A stretch of DNA of 64,000 nucleotides, from assembly GCF_000328525.1 (NCBI RefSeq), contig NC_019964.1:1860001-1924000 (forward strand). The letters run 5' to 3'. This document shows positions 1-8,011 of the stretch, piece after piece. Every line of letters begins with the position of its first letter. Position 1 is the first letter of the stretch. The notes under the pieces are model-generated. The model worked only from the letters and a program-made list of their open reading frames with translations, made no database searches and was not told where the DNA came from. This stretch comes from Halovivax ruber XH-70 (lineage in GTDB: Archaea > Halobacteriota > Halobacteria > Halobacteriales > Natrialbaceae). The position numbers and the translations under genes were made by a program.

Positions 1-775
1 ACGGCAGGTTGATCTCGGTCTCCTTGCGCGAGGAGAGTTCGATCTTGGCCTCCTCGGCTGCGTCCTTGAGCCGCTGGAGAGCCTGGCGATCGTCGCGCAG
101 GTCGATACCGTGGTCGTCCTCGAAGTCGTCGGCGAGCCAGTCGATGATTGCGTGGTCCCAGTCGTCACCACCGAGGTCGTTGTCACCGTTGGTCGCGACG
201 ACTTCGTAGACGCCGCCACCGAGGTCGAGAATGGAGACGTCGAACGTCCCGCCACCGAGGTCGTAGACGAGCACCGTCTGGTCGGACTCGTCGTCTAGCC
301 CGTAGGCCATCGCCGCCGCGGTCGGCTCGTTGATGATGCGCTCGACCTCGAACCCGGCGATCTCGCCGGCGTCCTTGGTGGCCTGGCGCTGGCGGTCAGA
401 GAAGTACGCCGGGACCGTGATGACCGCCTTCTCGACCTCGTCACCGAGATACTCCTCGGCGTCGCGTTTGATCTTCTGGAGGGTCATCGCCGAGATCTCC
501 TCGGGCGTGTACGCCTCGTCGTCGATGTCGACGGTGTACTCTTCCTCGCCCATGTGGCGCTTGATCGAGGAGATCGTGTGTTCGGGGTTCTGGATCGCCT
601 GGTTCTTCGCCGGTTTCCCGACGAGTCGTTCGTCGTCGTCCGTGAACGCGACGACCGACGGCGTCGTCCGGTCGCCCTCTGCGTTGACGATGATCTCCGG
701 GTCGCCCCCTTCCATCACCGCGAACGCGCTGTTTGTCGTCCCCAGGTCGATCCCGAGAATCTTGTTGCTCGTCAT
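1..775 (-). CDS. dnaK: Molecular chaperone DnaK (Hsp70), N-terminal part, cut by the window edge
   Basis: The 258 residues present are the start of the Hsp70 ATPase domain. Visible motifs are the phosphate-1 loop GIDLGTTNS (residues 8-16), VITVPAY (118-124), INEPTAAA (148-155) and the phosphate-2 loop [11 protein letters not shown] (about 171-181). The remainder of the ATPase domain and the substrate-binding domain lie beyond position 1. Two ATG codons lie side by side (778 and 775); 775 is chosen because the strong AGGAGG site at about 781-786 gives it proper spacing. DnaK refolds proteins in the cytoplasm with GrpE, whose gene is transcribed just upstream on the same strand. A 370-bp gap with its own promoter separates the two genes. 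Confidence 0.97.
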   Translation of the reverse strand, partial: MTSNKILGIDLGTTNSAFAVMEGGDPEIIVNAEGDRTTPSVVAFTDDDERLVGKPAKNQAIQNPEHTISSIKRHMGEEEYTVDIDDEAYTPEEISAMTLQKIKRDAEEYLGDEVEKAVITVPAYFSDRQRQATKDAGEIAGFEVERIINEPTAAAMAYGLDDESDQTVLVYDLGGGTFDVSILDLGGGVYEVVATNGDNDLGGDDWDHAIIDWLADDFEDDHGIDLRDDRQALQRLKDAAEEAKIELSSRKETEINLP

Positions 776-1145
776 CATCACCTCCTTGTGCGCACTTTGG
801 TTTAAATGTTGGTGGACGAGACCAAGTTTACTTGGTATTATAGAATGAAGGGGCGCTGGCGGGCAGAAGCACACTCAGGCTGGCCGATTGTAACGAGTCG
901 AGAAGGCAGCACGACAGCCATCGGACACTCGAGGATCTCTCAGTGAAGGGCGATTGTGTGCCACGCAGAGACTTCTCACCGGCGGGCGGGCAGACCGGGC
1001 TGTAAAAGGACTATGAGAGCTGACAGTCAACCTGACAGCGACTACACGCAAGAACCACTCCACCTGTACCCGCTCGCCGAGAGTGCTGCGACCGAGAAAG
1101 GAAGGGCGTCTCCCAGACAGGCCGGTGCGCCGCTCCGGCGTACAG
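776..1145. other. 370-bp gap between grpE and dnaK
   Basis: The dnaK promoter and palindrome occupy 776-843. Between about 850 and 1145 no convincing gene is seen on either strand; open frames here are basic, Arg-rich shadows. The gap implies that dnaK can be transcribed independently of grpE. Confidence 0.5.
821..843 (-). promoter_or_regulatory. dnaK promoter: TATA-like box overlapping a perfect palindrome
   Basis: On the minus strand a TATA-like box (ctataatac, 835-843) lies about 60 nt before the dnaK start, which fits a leadered transcript carrying the ribosome-binding site at 781-786. Overlapping and following it is ACCAAGTTTACTTGGT (821-836), a perfect inverted repeat with 7-bp arms and a 2-bp centre. 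Its place between TATA box and expected transcription start is where an archaeal repressor would act. The protein that binds is unknown. The TATA assignment is by eye; tttaaa at 801-806 is an alternative but would leave the ribosome-binding site outside the transcript. Confidence 0.55.
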
Positions 1146-2597
1146 TTACGCCGCGTCGTCGGTCGAGGATTCGTCTCCGTCCGCAACGTCACCGCCGAGT
1201 TCGATCGTCTCGTCGTCAGTGTCGCCGTCGCCCTCGTCGGGAGCACCGGCATCGTCGCTCGAATCGACTTCGCCGCCGAGTTCGATCGCGTCCTCACCCG
1301 CGGCAGTGGACGCCTCGCTACCCGTGTCAGCGTCGTCAGCGTCCGATTCGCTCGCCGCTTCGGCAGCGTCGTCGGACTGCTCGGCGTCCTGCGTCGTAGC
1401 GTCGCCAGTGTCAGCACCGTCAGCGTCGGCGTCCTCGGCGTTCGACACCCCAGCCTGGTCGTGGGAACCCGTCGCTTCGGCTTCGTCGTCTGGCGCATCG
1501 ATCGATTGGTCGCCCGCCTCGCTTGGTTCGTCCTCAGCCGAATCCGGTTCCGCGTCAGTCTCCGATCTGCCTTCCCCGTCGGCTTCGGCGTCCACGTCGT
1601 CGGCGAGCGCACCGTTACTGACCGTGACCTGCGCTGACTGGATGACCTTCTCGCCCATCTCGTAGCCGGGCGTGAAGACCTCCGCGATCGTCCCTTCGGG
1701 CTGGTCGCTGTCGATCTGGACCATCACCTCGTGGCGTTGGGGATCGACATCGCTTCCCGGTTCTGGGTCGATCTCCTCGACGTTCTCGTCGGCCAGGACG
1801 CGGTCGAACTCTCGCAGCGTCATGTCGACGCCCTCGCGCAGGGAGCCGGCGTCGTCGCTCTCCTCGTCGAGTGCGCGCTTGAGATTGTCCCGAACGCCGA
1901 CGAGTCGGCCGACGAGATCCTCCGTCGCCCTCGTCTTGAGCTGTTCCTGGCGCTTTTTGGCTCGTTTCTTGTAGTTCTGGAAGTCGGCCTGCTTGCGTTT
2001 CAGCGCCTCTTCCAGTTCGTCGACGCGGTCGGTCGTCTCCGCGAGCTCGGTTTCGAGTTCCTCGATGCGATCGTCGCGCTCGGCCAGTTCCGCTTCGAGC
2101 GTCTCGATCCGCGCTGCGCTATCGCCGAGTTCGTCGTGGAGACCGTCGATCGTCTCCGCCTGTTCGTCGTTTCGCCCGCGGAGGTCGGCGAGTTCCGTGC
2201 GCTGGTGTTCGACGGTCTCGTTGACCTCGCGTGCGGTGTCGACGACGCTCGCGACCTCCTGCGAGAGGGCTTCGTCGTACTGGGCGACGTCGTCCAGGAG
2301 CGCCTGCAGTTCCGCAGCGGTTTCCGGACCCTGCCTCGATCGATCACCCATCGACTCGTCTGTCGCTTCGTCCGTTTCGAGGTCGTGAGCGGGCTCACCC
2401 GCTGGTTCGTTCGGATCCGCCGCGGTGACCGTATCGTCAGCGCGGTCGGCTGCGTCGGTATCGGTCGGTTCGTCGCTCGATCCGTCGTCCGTGCCCCCCG
2501 ATTCGGACGCGGCGGGCGGGGCCGACTCGTCCCCCGGGGGCTCGTCGTCCGGCCGGATCCCGCGGGCCGTCGGTTCCGTGCCCTCGTCTTCGCTCAT
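1146..2597 (-). CDS. grpE: Nucleotide exchange factor GrpE with long acidic tails
   Basis: This 483-residue protein is over twice the usual GrpE length (about 200). Residues 1-90 are acidic and low complexity. Residues 95-215 form a heptad-rich coiled coil, ending in the GrpE signature region (ALKRKQADFQNYKKRAKKR, about 198-216). The beta domain follows with DPQRHEVMVQ and FTPGYEMGEKVIQSAQVTVS up to about residue 329. Residues 331-483 are an Asp/Glu/Ala/Ser tail in which an IELGG[ED]V segment occurs twice. GrpE releases ADP from DnaK and its gene is co-oriented with dnaK downstream. The core assignment is secure; the tail is probably disordered, perhaps a salt adaptation (inference). Confidence 0.93.
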   Translation of the reverse strand: MSEDEGTEPTARGIRPDDEPPGDESAPPAASESGGTDDGSSDEPTDTDAADRADDTVTAADPNEPAGEPAHDLETDEATDESMGDRSRQGPETAAELQALLDDVAQYDEALSQEVASVVDTAREVNETVEHQRTELADLRGRNDEQAETIDGLHDELGDSAARIETLEAELAERDDRIEELETELAETTDRVDELEEALKRKQADFQNYKKRAKKRQEQLKTRATEDLVGRLVGVRDNLKRALDEESDDAGSLREGVDMTLREFDRVLADENVEEIDPEPGSDVDPQRHEVMVQIDSDQPEGTIAEVFTPGYEMGEKVIQSAQVTVSNGALADDVDAEADGEGRSETDAEPDSAEDEPSEAGDQSIDAPDDEAEATGSHDQAGVSNAEDADADGADTGDATTQDAEQSDDAAEAASESDADDADTGSEASTAAGEDAIELGGEVDSSDDAGAPDEGDGDTDDETIELGGDVADGDESSTDDAA

Positions 2598-2777
2598 GTC
2601 GGGGCAAAGGAAGACGGGAAATAAAAGGATTGAGGTACGGGCCCGTCAGGCGTGGCGGCGGCCGCGGCGCCGTTCGGGAGCCGACGCCACCGAACGGACG
2701 ACTGTCACAATGTCAGTCAGAAGTAGTCACGAGACCATGAGATACTGATATCCCCGTCCTCGGTGGCAGGGCTACAC

Positions 2778-4037
2778 ATGGACGCGACACGACACCGTTT
2801 CGACCGACGAACGGTCCTCGCCGCGACCGGCGCCGGCATCGTCGGCCTGGCTGGGTGTCAGGGCGGCCCGAGCGGCGGCAGCGACAGTGATCTGACCGTA
2901 ACCGGCGTCTGGACCGGTGGCGAAGAAGAGAGTTTCCTCGAAGTCGTCGACCACGTCCAGGACGAACTGGATATCGACATCGCCTACGACCCGCGCGACA
3001 CGGAAGCGATCCTCACCGGGACGCTGATGGACTACGAAGCCGGGGTCGCGACGGCCGACATCGTCGTGATGCCATCACCGGCGCGAGTGCAGTCCGACGC
3101 TCAATCGGGGCACCTGGAGCCGGTGACCAGCGTCTGGGAGGGCGGAAACTTCGCCCCGGACTCCCAACAGGTGACCGTCGACGGCGACCAGTACGGCGCA
3201 CCCTTCAAAATGGACCTCAAGCCCGGGTTCTGGTATCGCCAGTCGTTCTTCGACGACAATGACCTCGAAGAGCCGGGCGACTACGACGAGTTCATGAGTC
3301 TGCTCGACGAGATCCAGGGAATCGACGGCGTCGACGCACCGCTAGCGTCGGGCAACGGCACCGGCTGGCCACTCTCGGACGTCACCGAGGCGTTCATCCA
3401 GCGCCAGGAAGACGGCGCACAGCTCCAGCGCGATCTCATCGCTGGTGAGGCGTCGATGACCGACGATCGCGTCGTCACCGCCATAGAAGAGATCCAGGAG
3501 CTGATCGCGGACGGCTACTTCAGCGAGGTGCGCGACTTCGGGATTCAGTTCGAGTACCTCTGGGAGAACCAGATCCCGCTGTACTTCCAGGGATCGTTCA
3601 CGACCGGCTTCGACGCCATCCAGGAGCCCTCGGATCTGGGCGTGTTCAGGCTGCCCGGGACGGAGTCGATGGTCGCGGCGGAGAACTGGTTCACCGTCCC
3701 GTCGTACGTCGACGACGCCGATCAGGCGACGAGTGCCGTCGAAGCGTTCGTCAGCCCCGACGCCCAGCAGATCTGGGCCGAGCAGGGCGGCTTCATCGCC
3801 TCGAGTACGGATGTCCCGACGGACGCGTATAGCCTGGAAGTCATGCAGACACTCGCCCAGCAGGCAGAGGAGGTCGATCTCGTCCCCGATCTCGACGACA
3901 CGCTCGGCGACCCCTTCCAGTCCGAGTTCTGGTCACAGCTCACCGGCCTCTGGGCCGATCCCAACCAGGACGTCTCGTCGATGGCCGAGTCGCTCGCCGA
4001 GGTCCAGCAGGAGAGCGCGGGCGGCGATGGCGGATGA
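2778..4037 (+). CDS. Extracellular sugar-type solute-binding lipoprotein of an ABC transporter
   Basis: The 419-residue product begins with a Tat lipoprotein signal: twin arginines at 10-11, a hydrophobic stretch, then LAGC with the lipidated Cys at 27. An acidic Ser/Gly linker leads into a family 1 (MalE/UgpB-like) binding fold with the typical segments DFGIQFEYLWENQIPLYFQGSF and EAFVSPDAQQIW. ATG at 2778 is preferred to an in-frame GTG at 2763 because it places the RR motif normally. It should capture a carbohydrate outside the membrane and deliver it to the permeases encoded at 4511-6760, which are on the opposite strand. Substrate unknown. Confidence 0.88.
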   Translation: MDATRHRFDRRTVLAATGAGIVGLAGCQGGPSGGSDSDLTVTGVWTGGEEESFLEVVDHVQDELDIDIAYDPRDTEAILTGTLMDYEAGVATADIVVMPSPARVQSDAQSGHLEPVTSVWEGGNFAPDSQQVTVDGDQYGAPFKMDLKPGFWYRQSFFDDNDLEEPGDYDEFMSLLDEIQGIDGVDAPLASGNGTGWPLSDVTEAFIQRQEDGAQLQRDLIAGEASMTDDRVVTAIEEIQELIADGYFSEVRDFGIQFEYLWENQIPLYFQGSFTTGFDAIQEPSDLGVFRLPGTESMVAAENWFTVPSYVDDADQATSAVEAFVSPDAQQIWAEQGGFIASSTDVPTDAYSLEVMQTLAQQAEEVDLVPDLDDTLGDPFQSEFWSQLTGLWADPNQDVSSMAESLAEVQQESAGGDGG

Positions 4038-4333
4038 GCGACGCTGCCGCCGACGGCGAACGGCAGTCACGCTCGTCGACACTCGCAATTACGGTCGAAG
4101 AACTCCGACGCCGGAACGCGAACGCACTCGTCATCGACGTCCTCTTCCTGTTCACGACGGGATTCCTGACGATTCTCGCGCTGCAGGGAGCCTGGCCGGC
4201 GGCGATCGCAGCGATCCCCCTCGTGACGTTTCTGCTGTTCGCCTGGCGCTCGTCGATGGCGTTTCTCGTCGCGAACCTCTTCACCATCGTCGTCGCTGCG
4301 GTCGCGACGGTAACGGGCTACGTGCCGTTTTGA
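4034..4333 (+). CDS. Small membrane protein next to the binding protein
   Basis: This 99-residue protein has a charged cytoplasmic-looking N-terminus (about 1-32) followed by roughly three hydrophobic segments (about 35-52, 55-70 and 73-97). Its ATG overlaps the TGA of the binding-protein gene by four bases, so the two are probably co-translated. I do not recognise the family. Its position suggests an accessory role in the sugar ABC system, but nothing in the sequence shows a function. Short proteins of this layout are common neighbours of haloarchaeal ABC genes (weak general knowledge). Confidence 0.7.
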   Translation: MSDAAADGERQSRSSTLAITVEELRRRNANALVIDVLFLFTTGFLTILALQGAWPAAIAAIPLVTFLLFAWRSSMAFLVANLFTIVVAAVATVTGYVPF

Positions 4334-4418
4334 GCGAGTGGTCAGGATTGGCTTAGCGCCGGGGCCGTTCGGGTCGACGAATCGACCGCCATCCGAGGAA
4401 CCGACAGTGTGTTAGTCG

Positions 4419-4525
4419 CAGTCGACGACCGCGGGCTGTCCCAGTGACGATCGCGGGTTGTCTCAGTCGACGACGTCGAGCTGGTCACCGTCGACGATCT
4501 CTGATTGGCCTCAGTCGACGACCGC
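4419..4525. repeat. Three degenerate copies of the permease gene end
   Basis: The last codons of the MalG-type gene (CAGTCGACGACCGC on plus, 4512-4525) recur just downstream at 4419-4432 and, shortened, at 4464-4475. The copies keep the reverse-strand reading VVD-stop. Slippage or small duplications between the two convergent units could explain this; no function is evident. Confidence 0.5.
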
Positions 4526-5587
4526 TGCCACCATTCCGCGCGTGTAGTACCGTTCGAGCAGGAGGAACAGGACGATCGGGACGACCATCGTCATAATGGA
4601 GCCAGCGGCGACGAGGCCCCAGTCCACCTGCAGTCGGCCACGCATCAGCGGGAGTACCTGGGGAGCGAGGTAGAGATCGGGTGAGCGCATGAAGACGAGC
4701 GGGAAGAAGAAGGCGTTCCAGACCCAGGTGAACTGGATGACGGCGACGGAGACAAGCGCCGGGACCGACAGGGGCAGGATGATCGTCCGAAAGATCTGGA
4801 AGCGCGAGGCGCCGTCGATGCGGGCGGCCTCCTCCAACTCCTCCGGGATGCCGAGCAGGTAGTTCCGCAAGAAGAGGACGACCCAGCCCAGTCCCCAGCC
4901 GATGTGGACCAGAATGAGCCCCATATAGGTGTCGAACATCCCGGTGTTCCGGAGCGTGTTGTAGTTGCCCATCGCCACCAGTTCGGGCGGCGCGGCCATC
5001 ACCAGCAAGATCGCGAAGAAGATCACCGTCTTCAGCGGGAACTCGAACCGGGCGAACGGATACGCGGCCATCGCACCGAGGAGCATCACGACCAGCACGG
5101 ACGGGAGCGTCACGATCATCGTGTTGATCAGCGCCCGGCCGAGCGGCGCCGTCTGGTACTCCCACGCGCGTTGGTAATTCTCGAGCGTGAGCGTCATCCC
5201 CTCCAGCTGCCACCAGCCGCCGATGATCTCGGAGAGCGGGCGGAGCGAGGCCATGAACAGGCCGATGAACGGGACGATCCACAGGATCGCCACCCCGATC
5301 GCGACGGCGTAGGTCAGCGTGCGCCGGAGCGACGGCGCATGGTCGCGAAGCCAGACGGCCCAGTCGCGGTCGCGCGCGGGTCTGCTATCGGGAATATCCG
5401 CGGCCGGAATGTACTGTTCACGGGCACCGGCCGGAGTCGACGCACCGCCGTCTGGATGGGCGACCGGCTCCGGTTCGGTGCCATCGCCGCCGTCGGTCTC
5501 GTCGCTCGTGCCGGAGGCGGAGGGTTCGTCGATGCCGTCGTCGGTGGGATCCTCGATGCTGTCGTCGGTGGTGTCGTCTTCGGTCAT
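4511..5587 (-). CDS. Sugar ABC transporter permease, MalG type
   Basis: The 358-residue protein has an acidic disordered N-terminus (about 1-75) and then six hydrophobic segments starting with TYAVAIGVAILWIVPFIGL. The inner-membrane component signature EAA loop is visible as EEAARIDGASRFQIFRTI, about 30 residues before the last membrane spans; this loop docks on the ATPase. It ends AAVVD. It is the second permease: the MalF-type gene lies just upstream with a 3-bp gap and the ATPase gene further up, so ATPase-permease-permease form one minus-strand operon. The sugar transported cannot be told from sequence. Confidence 0.9.
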   Translation of the reverse strand: MTEDDTTDDSIEDPTDDGIDEPSASGTSDETDGGDGTEPEPVAHPDGGASTPAGAREQYIPAADIPDSRPARDRDWAVWLRDHAPSLRRTLTYAVAIGVAILWIVPFIGLFMASLRPLSEIIGGWWQLEGMTLTLENYQRAWEYQTAPLGRALINTMIVTLPSVLVVMLLGAMAAYPFARFEFPLKTVIFFAILLVMAAPPELVAMGNYNTLRNTGMFDTYMGLILVHIGWGLGWVVLFLRNYLLGIPEELEEAARIDGASRFQIFRTIILPLSVPALVSVAVIQFTWVWNAFFFPLVFMRSPDLYLAPQVLPLMRGRLQVDWGLVAAGSIMTMVVPIVLFLLLERYYTRGMVAAVVD

Positions 5588-5590
5588 CTG

Positions 5591-6760
5591 TTACCTCATA
5601 CGGGCGATGTACAGCGCCAGGGGTGCGACGATGAGCAACTCGACCAGTGCTACGACCATCGCGTTGCCGTACTGTATCGGCGGTTCGAACGCCGCGCGGT
5701 ACACCTCGATCCCGAGGACGGAGTAGACGTGGTTCGGGCCGCCCGCGGAGCCGCCAGCCGCGTAGACGATGTCGAACATCCGGAGCACCCAGATGATGCC
5801 CATGATCACGACCACGGCGGTGACGGGTCTGACCTGGGGCCAGATGACGTCGCGGAATCGCCTGATTCGGCCCGCCCCATCGATCTTCGCCGACTCGATG
5901 AGCGACGGGTCGACCGCGGCCAGCGCCGAACTGTACAGCAACATCGAGAATCCGGTCTGGACCCAGACACCACCGACGATCAGGGCGTAGATCGCGACCT
6001 GTGGCGATTGCGTCCAGTTTCTGACCTGGGCTTCGAGGCCGATCACGCGCAGCAGTTCGTTGAAGATCCCGGCCTGCGGATCGTAGATGAACAGCATGAT
6101 GAGTCCGATGATGATCGTGGGCGTCGTGAAGCCGAGAAAGACCATCGAGCGGAGGATGCGCCGACCCCTGAGATCGGCAAACAGCAGCGCCAGGCCCAGT
6201 CCCAACAACGTGCTCAGCGGGACGTGAATCACGACCCAGAGGAGGTTCTGCGGCAGGGCACCCATCGGGAATCGGAACTCACGCAGGTTCTCCCAGTTGA
6301 TGATCAGCGGGTCCCGAAACGTCGCGATCCAGTTTTCGAACGCGACGAACTCACCGATGGTGAACGCGTCCCACGAGAAGAAACTCCCGACCGCCGAATA
6401 CGCGATCGGCCCGATCGAGAAGATCGCGAACAGCGTCATGCCGGGCAAGAGAAAGATGGCCAGTGCGGTCGCCTTCTCGTGATCGATCCCCAGTCGCCGG
6501 CTTACCCGGCGTGAGAACCCGCCGCCCGACGCGCTCGGTGGGCCGGGATCGGAGTGGACGGTCGAGCCGCCGTCCGTCTGGGCTGGGTCGTTCGTTTCGT
6601 TGGCGGCTGCGCCATTTTCGTCCTCGCTCGTCCCGTTGCCGGCTGTGGCATCTTCGTCCTCGCTCGTCCCGTTGCCGGCTGTGGCATCTCCGTCCCCGCT
6701 CGTCGAGAGCGGCCACAGCCGGTCGAGTCCGACGGCGTCGAGGTGGGATCGAAGGTCCAT
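5591..6760 (-). CDS. Sugar ABC transporter permease, MalF type, with tandem-repeat N-terminus
   Basis: This 389-residue protein carries a cytoplasmic N-terminus of about 95 residues that includes a perfect duplication of a 12-residue unit (DATAGNGTSEDE) and a third degenerate one. The membrane part begins near ALAIFLLPGMTLFAIFSI and contains about six spans, with the ATPase-docking EAA loop ESAKIDGAGRIRRFRDVIWP. It pairs with the MalG-type permease encoded 3 bp downstream to make the membrane channel, and with the ATPase encoded 9 bp upstream. The repeats are probably disordered and tolerant to length change (inference). Confidence 0.9.
   Translation of the reverse strand: MDLRSHLDAVGLDRLWPLSTSGDGDATAGNGTSEDEDATAGNGTSEDENGAAANETNDPAQTDGGSTVHSDPGPPSASGGGFSRRVSRRLGIDHEKATALAIFLLPGMTLFAIFSIGPIAYSAVGSFFSWDAFTIGEFVAFENWIATFRDPLIINWENLREFRFPMGALPQNLLWVVIHVPLSTLLGLGLALLFADLRGRRILRSMVFLGFTTPTIIIGLIMLFIYDPQAGIFNELLRVIGLEAQVRNWTQSPQVAIYALIVGGVWVQTGFSMLLYSSALAAVDPSLIESAKIDGAGRIRRFRDVIWPQVRPVTAVVVIMGIIWVLRMFDIVYAAGGSAGGPNHVYSVLGIEVYRAAFEPPIQYGNAMVVALVELLIVAPLALYIARMR
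6617..6688. repeat. Perfect 36-bp tandem duplication inside the MalF-type gene
   Basis: Positions 6617-6652 and 6653-6688 are identical, each encoding the 12-residue unit DATAGNGTSEDE on the minus strand. A decayed partial copy follows from 6689. The unit is a multiple of three, so copy-number change keeps the reading frame. Confidence 0.9.
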
Positions 6761-6769
6761 AATCCTGAG

Positions 6770-8011
6770 TCAGGCCACCAGCTCCCCGTTCGCGTCGTAC
6801 AGGTAGGCGTCGCTGTCTTCGAACGTGAGGGAGACCCGGTCGTCCCGCTGTAGCCGGGTATCAGCGACCTTCACGTTGACCAGCTGGTCGTTCGCCGCGA
6901 CGTTGACGAGCGTGTACTCGCCGAGCGGTTCGATCGTGTCGACCTCCCCGACGATGGCATTTCCACTCGGTGGCGGATCTGTCGAGAGGGAGAAGTCCTC
7001 GGGACGGACGCCCAGCAAGACGGCGTTCGCCCCGCCACTGGTCGATTTGGCCGCCGGTACTACTTCCATCTCCTCCGTCGCGTCACCGCTCGATCCCGTC
7101 CCGGTCCCCGGCTCTCCGCCGCCGGCGACGACGGCGCCCGAGGCCTCTGTCGCCTGTGGCTCGGGAGTGGGGCTCGACTCGCTATCGGCGACGGCCGCCG
7201 ATCTGTCGGCGTCGATCGCGTCCACGTGGACGGTGCCAGCGTCTCCGAAGTCGATCGCACCGTCCGTTCGAACGCCCTCCAGGAGGTTCATCGGCGGGGA
7301 GCCGATGAAGCGTGCGACCCAGGCGGTCCGTGGCCGGTCGTAGAGTTCGCCCGGGGGAGCGATCTGCCGGATCGTCCCCCGATTCATCACGACGACCCGG
7401 TCGGCCATGCTCATCGCTTCCTCCTGGTTGTGAGTGACGTAGATCGTCGTGACGTCGAGTTCGTCCTGCAATCGTTTCAGCTCGATGCGCATCTCCTGGC
7501 GCAGCTTCGCGTCTAAGTTCGAGAGCGGTTCGTCGAGCAGGAAGACAGACGGTTCGCGAACGATCGCGCGCGCCAGCGAGACGCGCTGGCGCTGGCCCCC
7601 GCTCAGATCGGACGGCGGCTTGTTCACCTGCTCCTCGATGTGGAGGAGCGAAACGACGTCCTCGATCCGCCGGTCGCGCTCGTCCGGTTCGAACCCGCGG
7701 ACCTTCAGGGGGTACTCGATGTTCTCCCAGACGCTCATGTGCGGATACAGCGCGTAGTTCTGGAACACCATCGCGACGTTGCGCGCACTCGGCGACCAGC
7801 CGTCGACCCGCTCGTCGTCGAAGTAGATCGCCCCCTCGGAGGGCGTTTCGAGTCCAGCGATCAGCCGCAGCGCCGTCGTCTTGCCACAGCCCGACGGGCC
7901 GAGAAACACGACGAACTCACCGTCTTCGATCTCGAGATTCAGCCGATAGTTCGCGACGGTCTCGCCGCCGTCGAAGTACTTGCTGACCGACTCCATCGAA
8001 ACCCGGGTCAT
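6770..8011 (-). CDS. ABC transporter ATPase, MsmK/UgpC sugar type
   Basis: The 413-residue protein has Walker A GPSGCGKTT (38-46), signature LSGGQRQR, Walker B VFLLDEPLSNLD and the switch His in VTHNQEEA, all intact. The C-terminal TOBE/regulatory domain starts after SPPMNLLEG and ends with GVRPEDF and SLTFEDSDAYLYD. An unusual segment of about 55-65 residues rich in Ser, Glu, Gly and Thr is inserted in that domain (DNA about 7035-7235); typical family members have only a short loop there. It is first in the operon with both permeases. Start at 8011 gives MTRVSMESVSKYF, normal for the family. Confidence 0.93.
   Translation of the reverse strand: MTRVSMESVSKYFDGGETVANYRLNLEIEDGEFVVFLGPSGCGKTTALRLIAGLETPSEGAIYFDDERVDGWSPSARNVAMVFQNYALYPHMSVWENIEYPLKVRGFEPDERDRRIEDVVSLLHIEEQVNKPPSDLSGGQRQRVSLARAIVREPSVFLLDEPLSNLDAKLRQEMRIELKRLQDELDVTTIYVTHNQEEAMSMADRVVVMNRGTIRQIAPPGELYDRPRTAWVARFIGSPPMNLLEGVRTDGAIDFGDAGTVHVDAIDADRSAAVADSESSPTPEPQATEASGAVVAGGGEPGTGTGSSGDATEEMEVVPAAKSTSGGANAVLLGVRPEDFSLSTDPPPSGNAIVGEVDTIEPLGEYTLVNVAANDQLVNVKVADTRLQRDDRVSLTFEDSDAYLYDANGELVA

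Noticed and set aside
1083-1637. Plus-strand frames opposite grpE
   Set aside because: They are antisense shadows of a GC-rich gene with Val/Arg-rich products.
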